Shown here one piece after another: positions 7,916-15,590 of a DNA stretch of 58,937 nt. How positions within the stretch are numbered: position 1 is the stretch's first letter; every line of letters starts with the position of its first letter. The notes under the pieces are model-generated. The model was not told where the DNA came from, did not search any database, and saw only the letters and a program-made list of their open reading frames with translations. This stretch comes from Planctomycetaceae bacterium (GTDB taxonomy: Bacteria > Planctomycetota > Planctomycetia > Pirellulales > UBA1268): NCBI GenBank assembly GCA_011523305.1, contig WTHB01000030.1, positions 1-58,937 on the forward strand, in the 5' to 3' direction. The translations under genes and the position numbers were made by a program.

Positions 7916-10498
7916 ATGGTGACCGGCATGATCGCTGGAGTGACACGAATGGCTGGTCGTTGGCTGCGTGGCGGGGTGCTGCTGCTTACCTGCGGGCCGG
8001 CTGCCCCTGCTCGTGCCGAGCCCCTCGACTTCAACCGCGACATCCGGCCGATCCTGGCGGAAAACTGCTTCTATTGCCACGGCCAGGACGGCAATAAGCG
8101 GGAGGCTGACTTGCGGCTTGATCAGCGGGAGCCGGCGATTGAAGCTGCCGCGATCACGCCCGGCGACGCAGACACCAGCGAACTGATCGCCCGGATTCAC
8201 GCCGACGACCCCGACGTGCTGATGCCACCGCCCAACTCCAATCGGCGGCTCTCGCCTGAGCAGAAGGCAATGCTCACCCGCTGGATCAACGAAGGGGCGG
8301 TCTATGAACCGCACTGGGCCTTTGTCACACCGGTACGGCCCGAGCCACCGATGACGGAGCGGCAGGCTGAATCCGGCTGGGTTCGCAATCCGATTGACAT
8401 GTTCATTCTCGCCACACTCACTGAGGCAGGCCTCGCCCCGTCACCCGAGGCCGACCGTGCAACGCTGATTCGGCGACTGCACGCCGACCTGACCGGCCTG
8501 CCCCCGACGCCCGCAGAGGTCGATGCCTTCGTCAACGATGCCAGCCCCGATGCTTATGAGCAGCTCGTCGATCGGCTGCTGGCCAGCCCGCACTACGGCG
8601 AACGGATGGCGGCCGCCTGGCTTGATGCTGCCCGCTATGCCGACTCCAACGGCTTTCAGCAGGACGGTGACACCTGGCAGTGGCTCTGGCGTGACTGGGT
8701 GGTGGAGGCCCTCAACGCTGACATGCCGTTTGATCAGTTCTCGATCGAGCAGTTGGCTGGCGACCTGCTGCCTGAGGCAACCCCCCAGCAGCAGCTGGCC
8801 ACGGCCTTCAACCGCAATCACCTGCTCAACGGCGAAGGAGGAGCCATTCCTGAAGAGCAACGCTTCAACAACCTCTTCGACCGGGTCGATACCACCAGTA
8901 CGACCTGGCTAGGTCTGACAATGGCCTGCGCCCAGTGCCATGACCACAAGTACGATCCACTGACGCAGGTTGACTACTACCGGCTACTCCATGTCTTCAA
9001 CCAGGTGCCTGAGACTGGACGGCCGGGACGGCAATCAGACCGGATCCGGGTTGCCCCGCCGCTCCTCGAACTGCCGAGCAAAGCCCAGCAGAAAAAGCTC
9101 GCTGATCTGAAGGCCGAGATGCAGCGGCTTGAGGCCGAGGCTAAGCCTGTCATCGAAATCGCCTACAGCGCCTGGAAGGCCGGACTGTTTGCTGATGGTG
9201 AGCCCGCTGACGGCAAGGACCTGCCGCGAAACCTGACGCCGCTACTCCGCAAGCCCGAAGCTGAACGAACCGAGGCAGACAAAAAATCAATCGAAGCTCA
9301 GCTGCGGCGTTTCTTTGATGACAAGGTACAGCGGTCGGTCACCAGGCGGCTGCCTGCCGTGGTGGCCTTTAACAAGGCGAAGAGAGCCTACAACGCCTAC
9401 AGTGGTGACCAGATTCCCCGCGTGATGGTGATGAGCGATACCAAGCCCCGTGAGACCCGTGTACTCGACCGGGGCGACTATCTCTCCCCGCTGGGCGACC
9501 CATTGCAATTCAAAACCCCGGCCAGCCTGCCACCGTTGCCAGAGGGCCTACCAGCCAACCGGCTAGGCCTGGCCCGGTGGCTGTTCCTGCCGGAGCATCC
9601 GCTGACTGCCCGGGTGCAGGTCAACCGAATGTGGCAGCACTTCTTCGGTACGGGTTTGGTCAAGACCACCGAAGACATGGGCGTGCAGAGCGAATACCCG
9701 CGGCACCTGAAGCTGCTCGACTGGCTTGCAGTGGAGTTTCGGGAAGGCGGCTGGAGTCAGAAGCACCTTCATAAGGTGTTAGTCATGAGTGCCACCTATC
9801 GGCAGAACAGCCGCGTCTCGCCAAAGCAGTTGGCAATCGACCCAGAAAATCGACTGCATGGGAGGGCGGCCCGGTTTCGGCTGCCGGCGATCGTGCTTCG
9901 AGACTGGGCACTGGCTGCCAGTGGACTGCTGACGCCTACGCTCGGCGGTGCGCCGGTCTATCCCTATCAGCCCGACAACATCTGGGAGTCGCTGGCCATC
10001 ACCAAGGAGCGGGACTTTTCTTATCCGCTTTCCAGCGGCGCTGACCTCTACCGACGCAGCCTCTATACATTCTGGCGGCGGACGGTCGCCCCCGCCAACA
10101 TGTTCGATGCAGCCAACCGGCGGACATGCACCGTCCGTAGCAGCCGTACCTGCACGCCACTGCATGCCCTGACCACGCTCAACGACCCTACCTGGATCGA
10201 GGCCGCCCGCGTACTGGCCGAGCAGAGTACGGCAGCCGCTGACAATCTGGACAGCCAACTCACCGTGGCCTTTCGCCGGGTGCTCAGCCGGCAGCCATCG
10301 GCAGCAGACCGTGCCGCACTCACCCGCATGTACGACCGCCAGCAGGCGTTTTTCGCTGCTGACCCCGCCGCTGCGGACAAGTTGCTGGCCGTGGGGGGCC
10401 GTCCACGACAGGCGTCACTCGACGCAGTGGAGCAGGCGGCACTAACCAGCGTCTGCTTGGCCATTCTCAACCTTGATGAAGCCCTCAACCGGGAGTGA
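7916..10498 (+). CDS. Planctomycete cytochrome C / DUF1549 / DUF1553 protein
   Basis: 860 residues. Three candidate starts lie close together; the ATG at 7952 (MAGRWLRGGVLLL) gives the cleanest signal peptide, ending about APARAEP. The PSCyt1 domain follows at once, with NRDIRPILAENCFYCHGQDG, a CxxCH heme site. Then come DUF1549 (WVRNPIDMFILATL, LTGLPPTPAEVDAFV, DAARYADSNGF) and a second conserved CAQCHDHKYDPL. The C-terminal DUF1553 has RLGLARWLFLPEHPLTARV and VNRMWQHFFG. The genes of this family occur with DUF1501 genes, as here, 12 nt apart. They are exported and suspected to act in polysaccharide breakdown or electron transfer, but this is not proven. Confidence 0.93.
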   Translation: MVTGMIAGVTRMAGRWLRGGVLLLTCGPAAPARAEPLDFNRDIRPILAENCFYCHGQDGNKREADLRLDQREPAIEAAAITPGDADTSELIARIHADDPDVLMPPPNSNRRLSPEQKAMLTRWINEGAVYEPHWAFVTPVRPEPPMTERQAESGWVRNPIDMFILATLTEAGLAPSPEADRATLIRRLHADLTGLPPTPAEVDAFVNDASPDAYEQLVDRLLASPHYGERMAAAWLDAARYADSNGFQQDGDTWQWLWRDWVVEALNADMPFDQFSIEQLAGDLLPEATPQQQLATAFNRNHLLNGEGGAIPEEQRFNNLFDRVDTTSTTWLGLTMACAQCHDHKYDPLTQVDYYRLLHVFNQVPETGRPGRQSDRIRVAPPLLELPSKAQQKKLADLKAEMQRLEAEAKPVIEIAYSAWKAGLFADGEPADGKDLPRNLTPLLRKPEAERTEADKKSIEAQLRRFFDDKVQRSVTRRLPAVVAFNKAKRAYNAYSGDQIPRVMVMSDTKPRETRVLDRGDYLSPLGDPLQFKTPASLPPLPEGLPANRLGLARWLFLPEHPLTARVQVNRMWQHFFGTGLVKTTEDMGVQSEYPRHLKLLDWLAVEFREGGWSQKHLHKVLVMSATYRQNSRVSPKQLAIDPENRLHGRAARFRLPAIVLRDWALAASGLLTPTLGGAPVYPYQPDNIWESLAITKERDFSYPLSSGADLYRRSLYTFWRRTVAPANMFDAANRRTCTVRSSRTCTPLHALTTLNDPTWIEAARVLAEQSTAAADNLDSQLTVAFRRVLSRQPSAADRAALTRMYDRQQAFFAADPAAADKLLAVGGRPRQASLDAVEQAALTSVCLAILNLDEALNRE

Positions 10499-10510
10499 GG
10501 TCTGCTGCCG

Positions 10511-11989
10511 ATGAAAAATTCTTCCGATCTCTTTCTGGAAAACCTCGCCCGTGTCACTCGCCGCCAACTGTTTGGCTCGGCCGGGCAGGGCATTGGCCTA
10601 GCCGCACTGGCAACGTTACTCGGTCGTGAGGCCCAGGCGGGGCAGGGCACTGGCCCCAACCAGACTGAACAGGGTGGCTTACCCGGCCTGCCGCACCACG
10701 CCCCTAAAGCCAAGCGAATGGTAATGCTCTGGCAGGGGGGCGGGCCGTCCCATGTCGATCTGTTCGACCCCAAACCGATGCTGATAAAGCAAGCTGGCAA
10801 GGACGTGCCGGCCAGCGTGCGGGGCAGCACCCGGCTGTCGACGATGTCGAGCGGCTATGCCAAGTGGCCGGTTGTCGCCCCGATCAAGGGCTTCACCCGC
10901 TATGGCCAGTGCGGCATGGAGATGAGTGACCTGCTGCCCGACATCGGGGGGCTGGCCGACGACATCTGCCTGGTTCGCAGTCTGCACACCGAGGCGGTCA
11001 ACCATGCTCCCGGGGTCACCTTCTTTTTGAGCGGCAGCCAGGTGCCGGGCCGGCCGAGTCTGGGGGCCTGGATGGCCTATGGGCTGGGCTGTGAAACCGA
11101 CAACCTGCCCGCCTTCGTGGTGCTGACCTCGTCAGACAAGCAGAAGAGCTGCGGCCAACTCTTCTTTGACTACTACTGGGGCTCGGGCTTTCTGCCCAGT
11201 CGCTATCAGGGGGTGAAGTTTCGCAACACGGGCGAGCCGGTGCCCTATCTGGCCAATCCGCCTGGGGTCAGCCAAGCGGCCCGACGAGCGTTACTCGACG
11301 ACCTAGCAGCCATGAACGCCCAGCATCTTGCTGACTATGGCGATCCCGAAATCGACACCCGCATCGCCTCGTACGAGATGGCCTTCCGGATGCAGTCGAG
11401 CGTGCCGGAGCTGGTCGATTTTTCGGACGAGCCAAAACATGTGCTCGACCGCTACGGCCCGGATGTCCAGGTGAAGGGCTCCTACGCCTACAACTGTCTG
11501 GTGGCCCGCCGGCTGCTGGAGCGAGGTACCAGGTTTGTGCAGCTGATGCATGCCGGCTGGGATCAGCACAGCAATCTCTTCAGCCAACTTGAGACCCAGT
11601 GCCGTGACACGCAGGGCCCTTCAGCAGCCCTCGTGCACGACCTCAAGGACCGCGGGCTACTGGAAGACACGCTGGTAGCCTGGGGGGGTGAGTTTGGCCG
11701 CACGCCGTTTGGTCAGGGTGACCCGGCCAACCCGAAGGGCCGCGACCACTTCGGCAAGGCCTTTTCTTGGTGGCTCGTTGGCGGCGGCATCAAGCCGGGG
11801 CACGTGCTCGGGGCCACCGATGAGTACGCCTGGAACATCGTGGCCGACCCGGTGCATGTGCACGACATGCAGGCGACCATCATGCACCTGCTGGGCATCG
11901 ACCACACCCGGCTCACCTACCGCTACCAAGGCCGCCAGTTCCGGCTGACCGATGTGCATGGGCAGGTAGTCAAAGGCATGCTTAGCTAG
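10511..11989 (+). CDS. DUF1501 domain protein, Tat-exported
   Basis: 492 residues. The N-terminus contains RRQLFGSAGQGIGLAALA, a twin-arginine-like signal, ending about AQAG. The body begins AKRMVMLWQGGGPSHVDLFD and contains RFVQLMHAGWDQHSN, VAWGGEFGRTPF and the C-terminal MQATIMHLLGIDHTRLTYRY, the DUF1501 pattern related to alkaline phosphatase and sulfatase folds. It follows the PSCyt1 gene by 12 nt, the standard planctomycete pair. Tat export implies cofactor loading or folding before export. The biochemical activity is unknown; hydrolysis of a sulfate or phosphate ester is inferred only from the fold. Confidence 0.93.
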   Translation: MKNSSDLFLENLARVTRRQLFGSAGQGIGLAALATLLGREAQAGQGTGPNQTEQGGLPGLPHHAPKAKRMVMLWQGGGPSHVDLFDPKPMLIKQAGKDVPASVRGSTRLSTMSSGYAKWPVVAPIKGFTRYGQCGMEMSDLLPDIGGLADDICLVRSLHTEAVNHAPGVTFFLSGSQVPGRPSLGAWMAYGLGCETDNLPAFVVLTSSDKQKSCGQLFFDYYWGSGFLPSRYQGVKFRNTGEPVPYLANPPGVSQAARRALLDDLAAMNAQHLADYGDPEIDTRIASYEMAFRMQSSVPELVDFSDEPKHVLDRYGPDVQVKGSYAYNCLVARRLLERGTRFVQLMHAGWDQHSNLFSQLETQCRDTQGPSAALVHDLKDRGLLEDTLVAWGGEFGRTPFGQGDPANPKGRDHFGKAFSWWLVGGGIKPGHVLGATDEYAWNIVADPVHVHDMQATIMHLLGIDHTRLTYRYQGRQFRLTDVHGQVVKGMLS

Positions 11990-12438
11990 CAAGCGGGCCG
12001 AGAGGGCCCGCCAGGGCAACCAGCGACCGGAGGTCGCCAAGCAAAACACGGCACGATGCGGCCATCTCACCCATTTTGAGTGAAGGGACCCTTTTTGGGG
12101 CCCCTTTCCGGCAAGTGCCCCGGCCGCCTGCCATCCCAGCTTCGCCCAAACCGTTCTTCCCGGAAAACCGGTCAAAAACCGTATTCCTCAAAATTCTTAT
12201 TTATCTGCCAGAAACCTTTTCCTGTTGAGCCAGTTAGTTTACTGAGTTGATTTACGCCGGTACCATCCTCGCGATGGTGGGGATTCCTGAAACGATTCGG
12301 CGTTTCCCTAGGTGATCCGTATCTCTTTGATTCAGACATCAAGAACGAGCACAGCACGAAGGGGCAAGCGCCTGTTCTTCCGGCCTTTTTGTTTCTGTTT
12401 TTTTCTATGGAGCCACCTCAGAAGGTGGAGTAACTTCA
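11990..12438. other. Long intergenic region with several hairpins
   Basis: 449 nt without a gene. A hairpin right after the DUF1501 stop, GCGGGCC (11993-11999) with GGCCCGC (12005-12011), lacks a U-tract. AAGGG-CCC paired with GGG-CCCTT lies near 12083-12107. ACCATC/GATGGT (12262-12278) and GAAACG/CGTTTC (12289-12306) are perfect 6-bp stems. From 12337 on, the sequence is the leader of the DUF1559 gene, homologous to 14444-14542. Confidence 0.5.
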
Positions 12439-13200
12439 ATGAGTGTTTCGTCACGCCGAGGGTTCACCCTTATCGAACTGCTGGTCGTCATCGCGATCAT
12501 CGGTGTTCTGGTCGGTCTTCTACTGCCTGCCGTGCAGCAGGCTCGTGAAGCTGCTCGTCGCAGTTCATGTGGAAACAAACTGAAGCAGCAAGGTCTTGCT
12601 GCCCACAATTTCGCCGATGGCCACATGCGGGCCGGCGACAACTACTTTCCGGCATGCTACGACGATATTGATGGCCCTCCCGCCGCAACATGGGTGAGTG
12701 ACTGTCTTTCCTATATCGAGGAAGGCAACCTCTCGAATACGGCTGCTGGGACCATTGGCACCACAGCTGTCGATTGGGGTGTATGCCCGTCGTATGCGGG
12801 TGTCGTGAGTGGGGCCACGTTCTGCTACAAGGGCAACGTTGGTGCCTCGGTAGCGGCTGACAACGGTGGCATGCAGGTCCAACAGGACTCGAATGGCAAC
12901 GGCCTGCCGACTGCTGCGTTCCGAGCATCAGGTCTGTCAAAAATCATCATGATTGGTGAAGGTGCCGGTTGGACTGCCAGCAACAACACTGCCATCGGAG
13001 CGGTAGCTGACTACGTTCCTGACACTGACATGACCTCTGGAGCGGCAGACGAGCGGATTCACACTGTGGCAAACGGTGCCACGAACTACTCGTCCGACCA
13101 TGTTGGCGAATTGATCGGTGTATGCTACGCTGACGGCTCAACAGCGTTCGTGGTCCTGGGCGACATTCTGGATGCCAATCCGAATGTCCGTCGCAAGTAG
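12439..13200 (+). CDS. Short DUF1559 pseudopilin-like protein, copy 1
   Basis: 253 residues, shorter than the usual 300-400 of the family. [20 protein letters not shown] is a prepilin signal with cleavage expected after Gly8; [20 protein letters not shown] follows. The C-terminal half contains [17 protein letters not shown], a variant of the family H-DG segment. GGAG lies 8 nt upstream of the ATG, preceded by a hairpin (12413-12428). It is a close paralogue of the gene at 14543, with divergence concentrated in the C-terminal half. It is probably membrane-inserted and processed by prepilin peptidase, then displayed outside the inner membrane. Function unknown. Confidence 0.93.
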   Translation: MSVSSRRGFTLIELLVVIAIIGVLVGLLLPAVQQAREAARRSSCGNKLKQQGLAAHNFADGHMRAGDNYFPACYDDIDGPPAATWVSDCLSYIEEGNLSNTAAGTIGTTAVDWGVCPSYAGVVSGATFCYKGNVGASVAADNGGMQVQQDSNGNGLPTAAFRASGLSKIIMIGEGAGWTASNNTAIGAVADYVPDTDMTSGAADERIHTVANGATNYSSDHVGELIGVCYADGSTAFVVLGDILDANPNVRRK

Positions 13201-13240
13201 CAGCATCTGGAACGCCAGCCTGTGTTGGCATTGAGCACTG

Positions 13241-13276
13241 GAGGGGTCGGCGAAAGCCGGCCCCTCTTTTTTTTTT
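13241..13276 (+). terminator. Intrinsic terminator of DUF1559 copy 1
   Basis: GAGGGGTCGGC and GCCGGCCCCTC form an 11-bp stem (one G-T) around a GAAA tetraloop at 13241-13266, followed by ten T. It is a textbook Rho-independent terminator, almost identical to the one at 15366. Confidence 0.95.
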
Positions 13277-13393
13277 AAATACACGGACTGTGTCGATTAA
13301 AAAGAATTGGGCTTCGAAAGAAGTCCCTCGCCCTCGGCCTTCATATCGCCCACTGCATTCGGTGCGCGCCGCAAAACCGACGACAACTTTGCC

Positions 13394-14158
13394 ATGCCCG
13401 CTGAAATCGGACCCGTTCACCAAGCATCGCTCAAAATCGTTGTTCAGACGGCAACCTTCAACGAGGCTGCCTCCATTGCCTCATTGCTCACATCGATCGG
13501 TGACGTTCTTCCCAGTGCCCGCATTCTTGTGATTGACGATGAGTCGCCTGATGGAACCGGCACCATTGTCACCGGCATCGCTGCCACGAATCCGCAGATA
13601 CATCTCCTTCAACGACACGGACAGCGGGGCCTTGGCAGTGCTATTCTGGACGGCCTTCATTATGCTCGTGACCTCAAGGCCGACATCTCGGTTTACCTTG
13701 ACGCTGACTTCAGCCACGACCCTGCTGACATCCCCCGCCTCCTCGATGCACTCCAGTCGGCTGCACCTAACGACGCCCCGTACGACATTGCGATTGGCTC
13801 CCGCCGGGTTCCTGGCGGCCGAACCCTTGGCTGGCCACCCACACGCCACCTGGCGAGCTGGCTCGTTTGTAGCTTCACTCGCTGGATTCTTGGCGTACCT
13901 GTCAAGGACGCCTCTGGTGGCTTTCGGGCGATTCGGCTCACCTGCCTCGACAACCTCGACCTCACCGGCATAGCTGAGGGTTATGCCTTCCAAGAAGACT
14001 TCCTCTGGCGGGCTCACCGCGCCGGCGTGCGAATGATTGAGGTACCAATTACGTTCACCAACCGAACCGAGGGCAACAGCAAAGCTGATTTTGCGGAAAT
14101 GCTCCGCAGCGTTGCAGCCCTTCTTCGCATTGCCTGGAAAACCTGGCTGGGCCACTAG
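13394..14158 (+). CDS. GT2 glycosyltransferase, polyprenol-phosphate mannosyltransferase-like
   Basis: 254 residues from the ATG at 13394; a TTG at 13307 would extend it, but it lies just after the terminator. VVQTATFNEAASIASLL, RILVIDDESPDGTG, RGLGSAILDGLHYA and YLDADFSHDPADIPRLL form the DPM1/GT-A fold with its DxD-type metal site, and GSRRVPGG and ASGGFRAIR complete the pattern. It lacks the C-terminal membrane helices of GtrB, like soluble DPM1. It probably moves a sugar, often mannose, from a nucleotide donor to polyprenyl phosphate at the cytoplasmic membrane, feeding the polytopic GT-C-like proteins encoded at 15.6-19.2 kb. It lies between two DUF1559 paralogues. Confidence 0.9.
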   Translation: MPAEIGPVHQASLKIVVQTATFNEAASIASLLTSIGDVLPSARILVIDDESPDGTGTIVTGIAATNPQIHLLQRHGQRGLGSAILDGLHYARDLKADISVYLDADFSHDPADIPRLLDALQSAAPNDAPYDIAIGSRRVPGGRTLGWPPTRHLASWLVCSFTRWILGVPVKDASGGFRAIRLTCLDNLDLTGIAEGYAFQEDFLWRAHRAGVRMIEVPITFTNRTEGNSKADFAEMLRSVAALLRIAWKTWLGH

Positions 14159-14542
14159 TCAGGACCTTGTCAGACTCCCCTCTTCAACGGGATGAGCGTC
14201 GCCGACGCGGTCATACCACCTCATGCGACGCCGTTCGTGCAAACTGCCCTGACTCTGAATTCTCCGACCCCCGCCTGTTTATCCCTCGAAAAAGCCTTTC
14301 CAAAACGACCCCAGCCACTTTTTTTGGGGGGGGGGGCAAATCTGTTGAATCACCGAACCATTGCCGATAGAATTCGTAATGGTCGTTGAACGGTGACTAC
14401 ATGGTTCTCGTTCAAAGGGATACTAGGCACATTCGTGATTAGTCATCAGGAACTCGCACGGCATCAAGGGGCAAGTGCTTGTTCTTCCAACCTTTTGGTT
14501 TCCTTTTTTTCTCATGTACCCGCCAAGGGTGGAGGAATTTCA
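14159..14542. other. Intergenic region with a G11 run and the leader of DUF1559 copy 2
   Basis: 384 nt without a convincing gene. T7 (14319-14325) is followed at once by eleven G (14326-14336). An inverted repeat TTGAACG / CGTTCAA lies at 14386-14392 and 14409-14415, a possible operator. From 14444 on, the sequence is homologous to the leader of the first short DUF1559 gene. Confidence 0.5.
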
Positions 14543-15325
14543 ATGAGTGTTTCGTCACGCCGAGGGTTCACCCTCATCGAACTGCTGGTCGTCATCGCGA
14601 TCATCGGTGTTCTGGTCGGTCTTCTGCTGCCTGCCGTGCAGCAGGCCCGTGAAGCTGCTCGTCGCAGCTCCTGCGGAAACAAACTGAAGCAGCAAGGGCT
14701 TGCTGCCCACAACTTCGCCGATGGCCACATGCGGGCCGGCGACAACTACTTCCCTGCTGCCTACGACGACGATGATGGCCCTCCAGCCGCATCGTGGGTG
14801 AGTGACATCCTCTCCTACATTGAGGAAGGCAACCTCTCGAATACGGCTGCTGGGACCATTGGCACCACAGCTCTTGATTGGGGTGTCTGCCCGTCATACG
14901 CGGGTGTCGTGAGTGGGGCCAACTTCTGCTACAAGTCTAACGTCGGCAGCACCGCAGTGCTCGATGATGGTGGTATGCAGAAGAACCAAGACTCGAATGG
15001 CAACGGTCTGCCAACGGCTGCTTTCCGAGCCACGGGCCTTTCCAAGGTGATCATGCTCGCCGAAGGGGCCGGCTGGACTGCCAGCAATAATGCTGCACGT
15101 GCATCGTGCACGGACTACGTTCCCGACGTTGACGTGTCAGGAACCAATGGCACCAACAACCAACGAGTCCATGGTTACAACCAGGGAGCCGGCAACTGGG
15201 CTTCGGACCATGTTGGCGACCTAATTGGTGTTTGCTATGCCGATGGTTCATCAGCATTCATCGTCATCGGTGACATTGTCTCGACGGGCAGTGCCGGTGG
15301 CGCCAACAACATCAAGCGGAAGTAA
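14543..15325 (+). CDS. Short DUF1559 pseudopilin-like protein, copy 2
   Basis: 260 residues from the ATG at 14543, chosen because GGAGG lies 7 nt upstream; the frame is open 50 codons further up but that part is leader. It shares [20 protein letters not shown] and [20 protein letters not shown] with copy 1, and [17 protein letters not shown] near the C-terminus. Differences from copy 1 cluster after residue ~120 and include small insertions before the SDHVG segment and at the C-terminal end ([12 protein letters not shown]). It is presumably processed and exported in the same way. Function unknown. Confidence 0.93.
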   Translation: MSVSSRRGFTLIELLVVIAIIGVLVGLLLPAVQQAREAARRSSCGNKLKQQGLAAHNFADGHMRAGDNYFPAAYDDDDGPPAASWVSDILSYIEEGNLSNTAAGTIGTTALDWGVCPSYAGVVSGANFCYKSNVGSTAVLDDGGMQKNQDSNGNGLPTAAFRATGLSKVIMLAEGAGWTASNNAARASCTDYVPDVDVSGTNGTNNQRVHGYNQGAGNWASDHVGDLIGVCYADGSSAFIVIGDIVSTGSAGGANNIKRK

Positions 15326-15365
15326 GTTTGGACAGTTGTCCGACAGACTTTTTGCATGAGAATTG

Positions 15366-15398
15366 GAGGGGCCGGCGAAAGCCGGCCCCTCTTTTTTT
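15366..15398 (+). terminator. Intrinsic terminator of DUF1559 copy 2
   Basis: GAGGGGCCGGC and GCCGGCCCCTC form a perfect 11-bp stem with a GAAA loop (15366-15391), followed by seven T. Confidence 0.95.
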
Positions 15399-15590
15399 AC
15401 GCCTACGGTACTTTTCCGTAATTCCTGTCTGCCCAACGTTCATGAAACACCGCAAGTCGTCGCAAAACGTGAGCGTGGGCGCAACGACGAAGTACCCAAG
15501 GCATTCCGAGCACTTATTGACCTCAACAGCGAGTCAATCGTTCTCACTCAAAACACGCTGATTTCATCACTGTCCTCCAAGAACCCGGCT

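Larger units (their letters stand above)
12337..13276 (+). repeat. DUF1559 unit, copy 1 (leader, gene, terminator)
   Basis: The segment from about 102 nt before the start codon through the terminator is homologous to 14444-15398. Both leaders share CATCA-GAAC, then AAGGGGCAAG, then GTTCTTCC, a U-rich tract, a small hairpin and the Shine-Dalgarno. The first ~65 codons are nearly identical and the terminators differ by one base in the stem. This is a tandem duplication of a whole transcription unit, now separated by the glycosyltransferase gene at 13394. Confidence 0.85.
14444..15398 (+). repeat. DUF1559 unit, copy 2 (leader, gene, terminator)
   Basis: Second copy of the unit at 12337-13276. 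The leader length to the start codon is 99 nt against 102 nt in copy 1, and the blocks keep their order and spacing. The small hairpin just before the Shine-Dalgarno is kept in position although its sequence differs (ACCC/GGGT at 14518-14530 here; CCACCT/AGGTGG at 12413-12428 in copy 1). Confidence 0.85.

Noticed and set aside
7436-8314. 292-residue minus-strand open frame
   Set aside because: It runs across the start of the PSCyt1 gene and the start of the HI0933 gene in the wrong frame, has no recognisable motif and no ribosome-binding site; it is a shadow caused by high GC.
12083-12107. AAGGG-CCC / GGG-CCCTT hairpin as terminator of the DUF1501 gene
   Set aside because: The stem has mismatches and no proper T-run follows; noted only within the intergenic description.
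12337-15398. Mobile element origin of the DUF1559 duplication
   Set aside because: No terminal inverted repeats, target-site duplications or transposase are present; a simple tandem duplication explains it.
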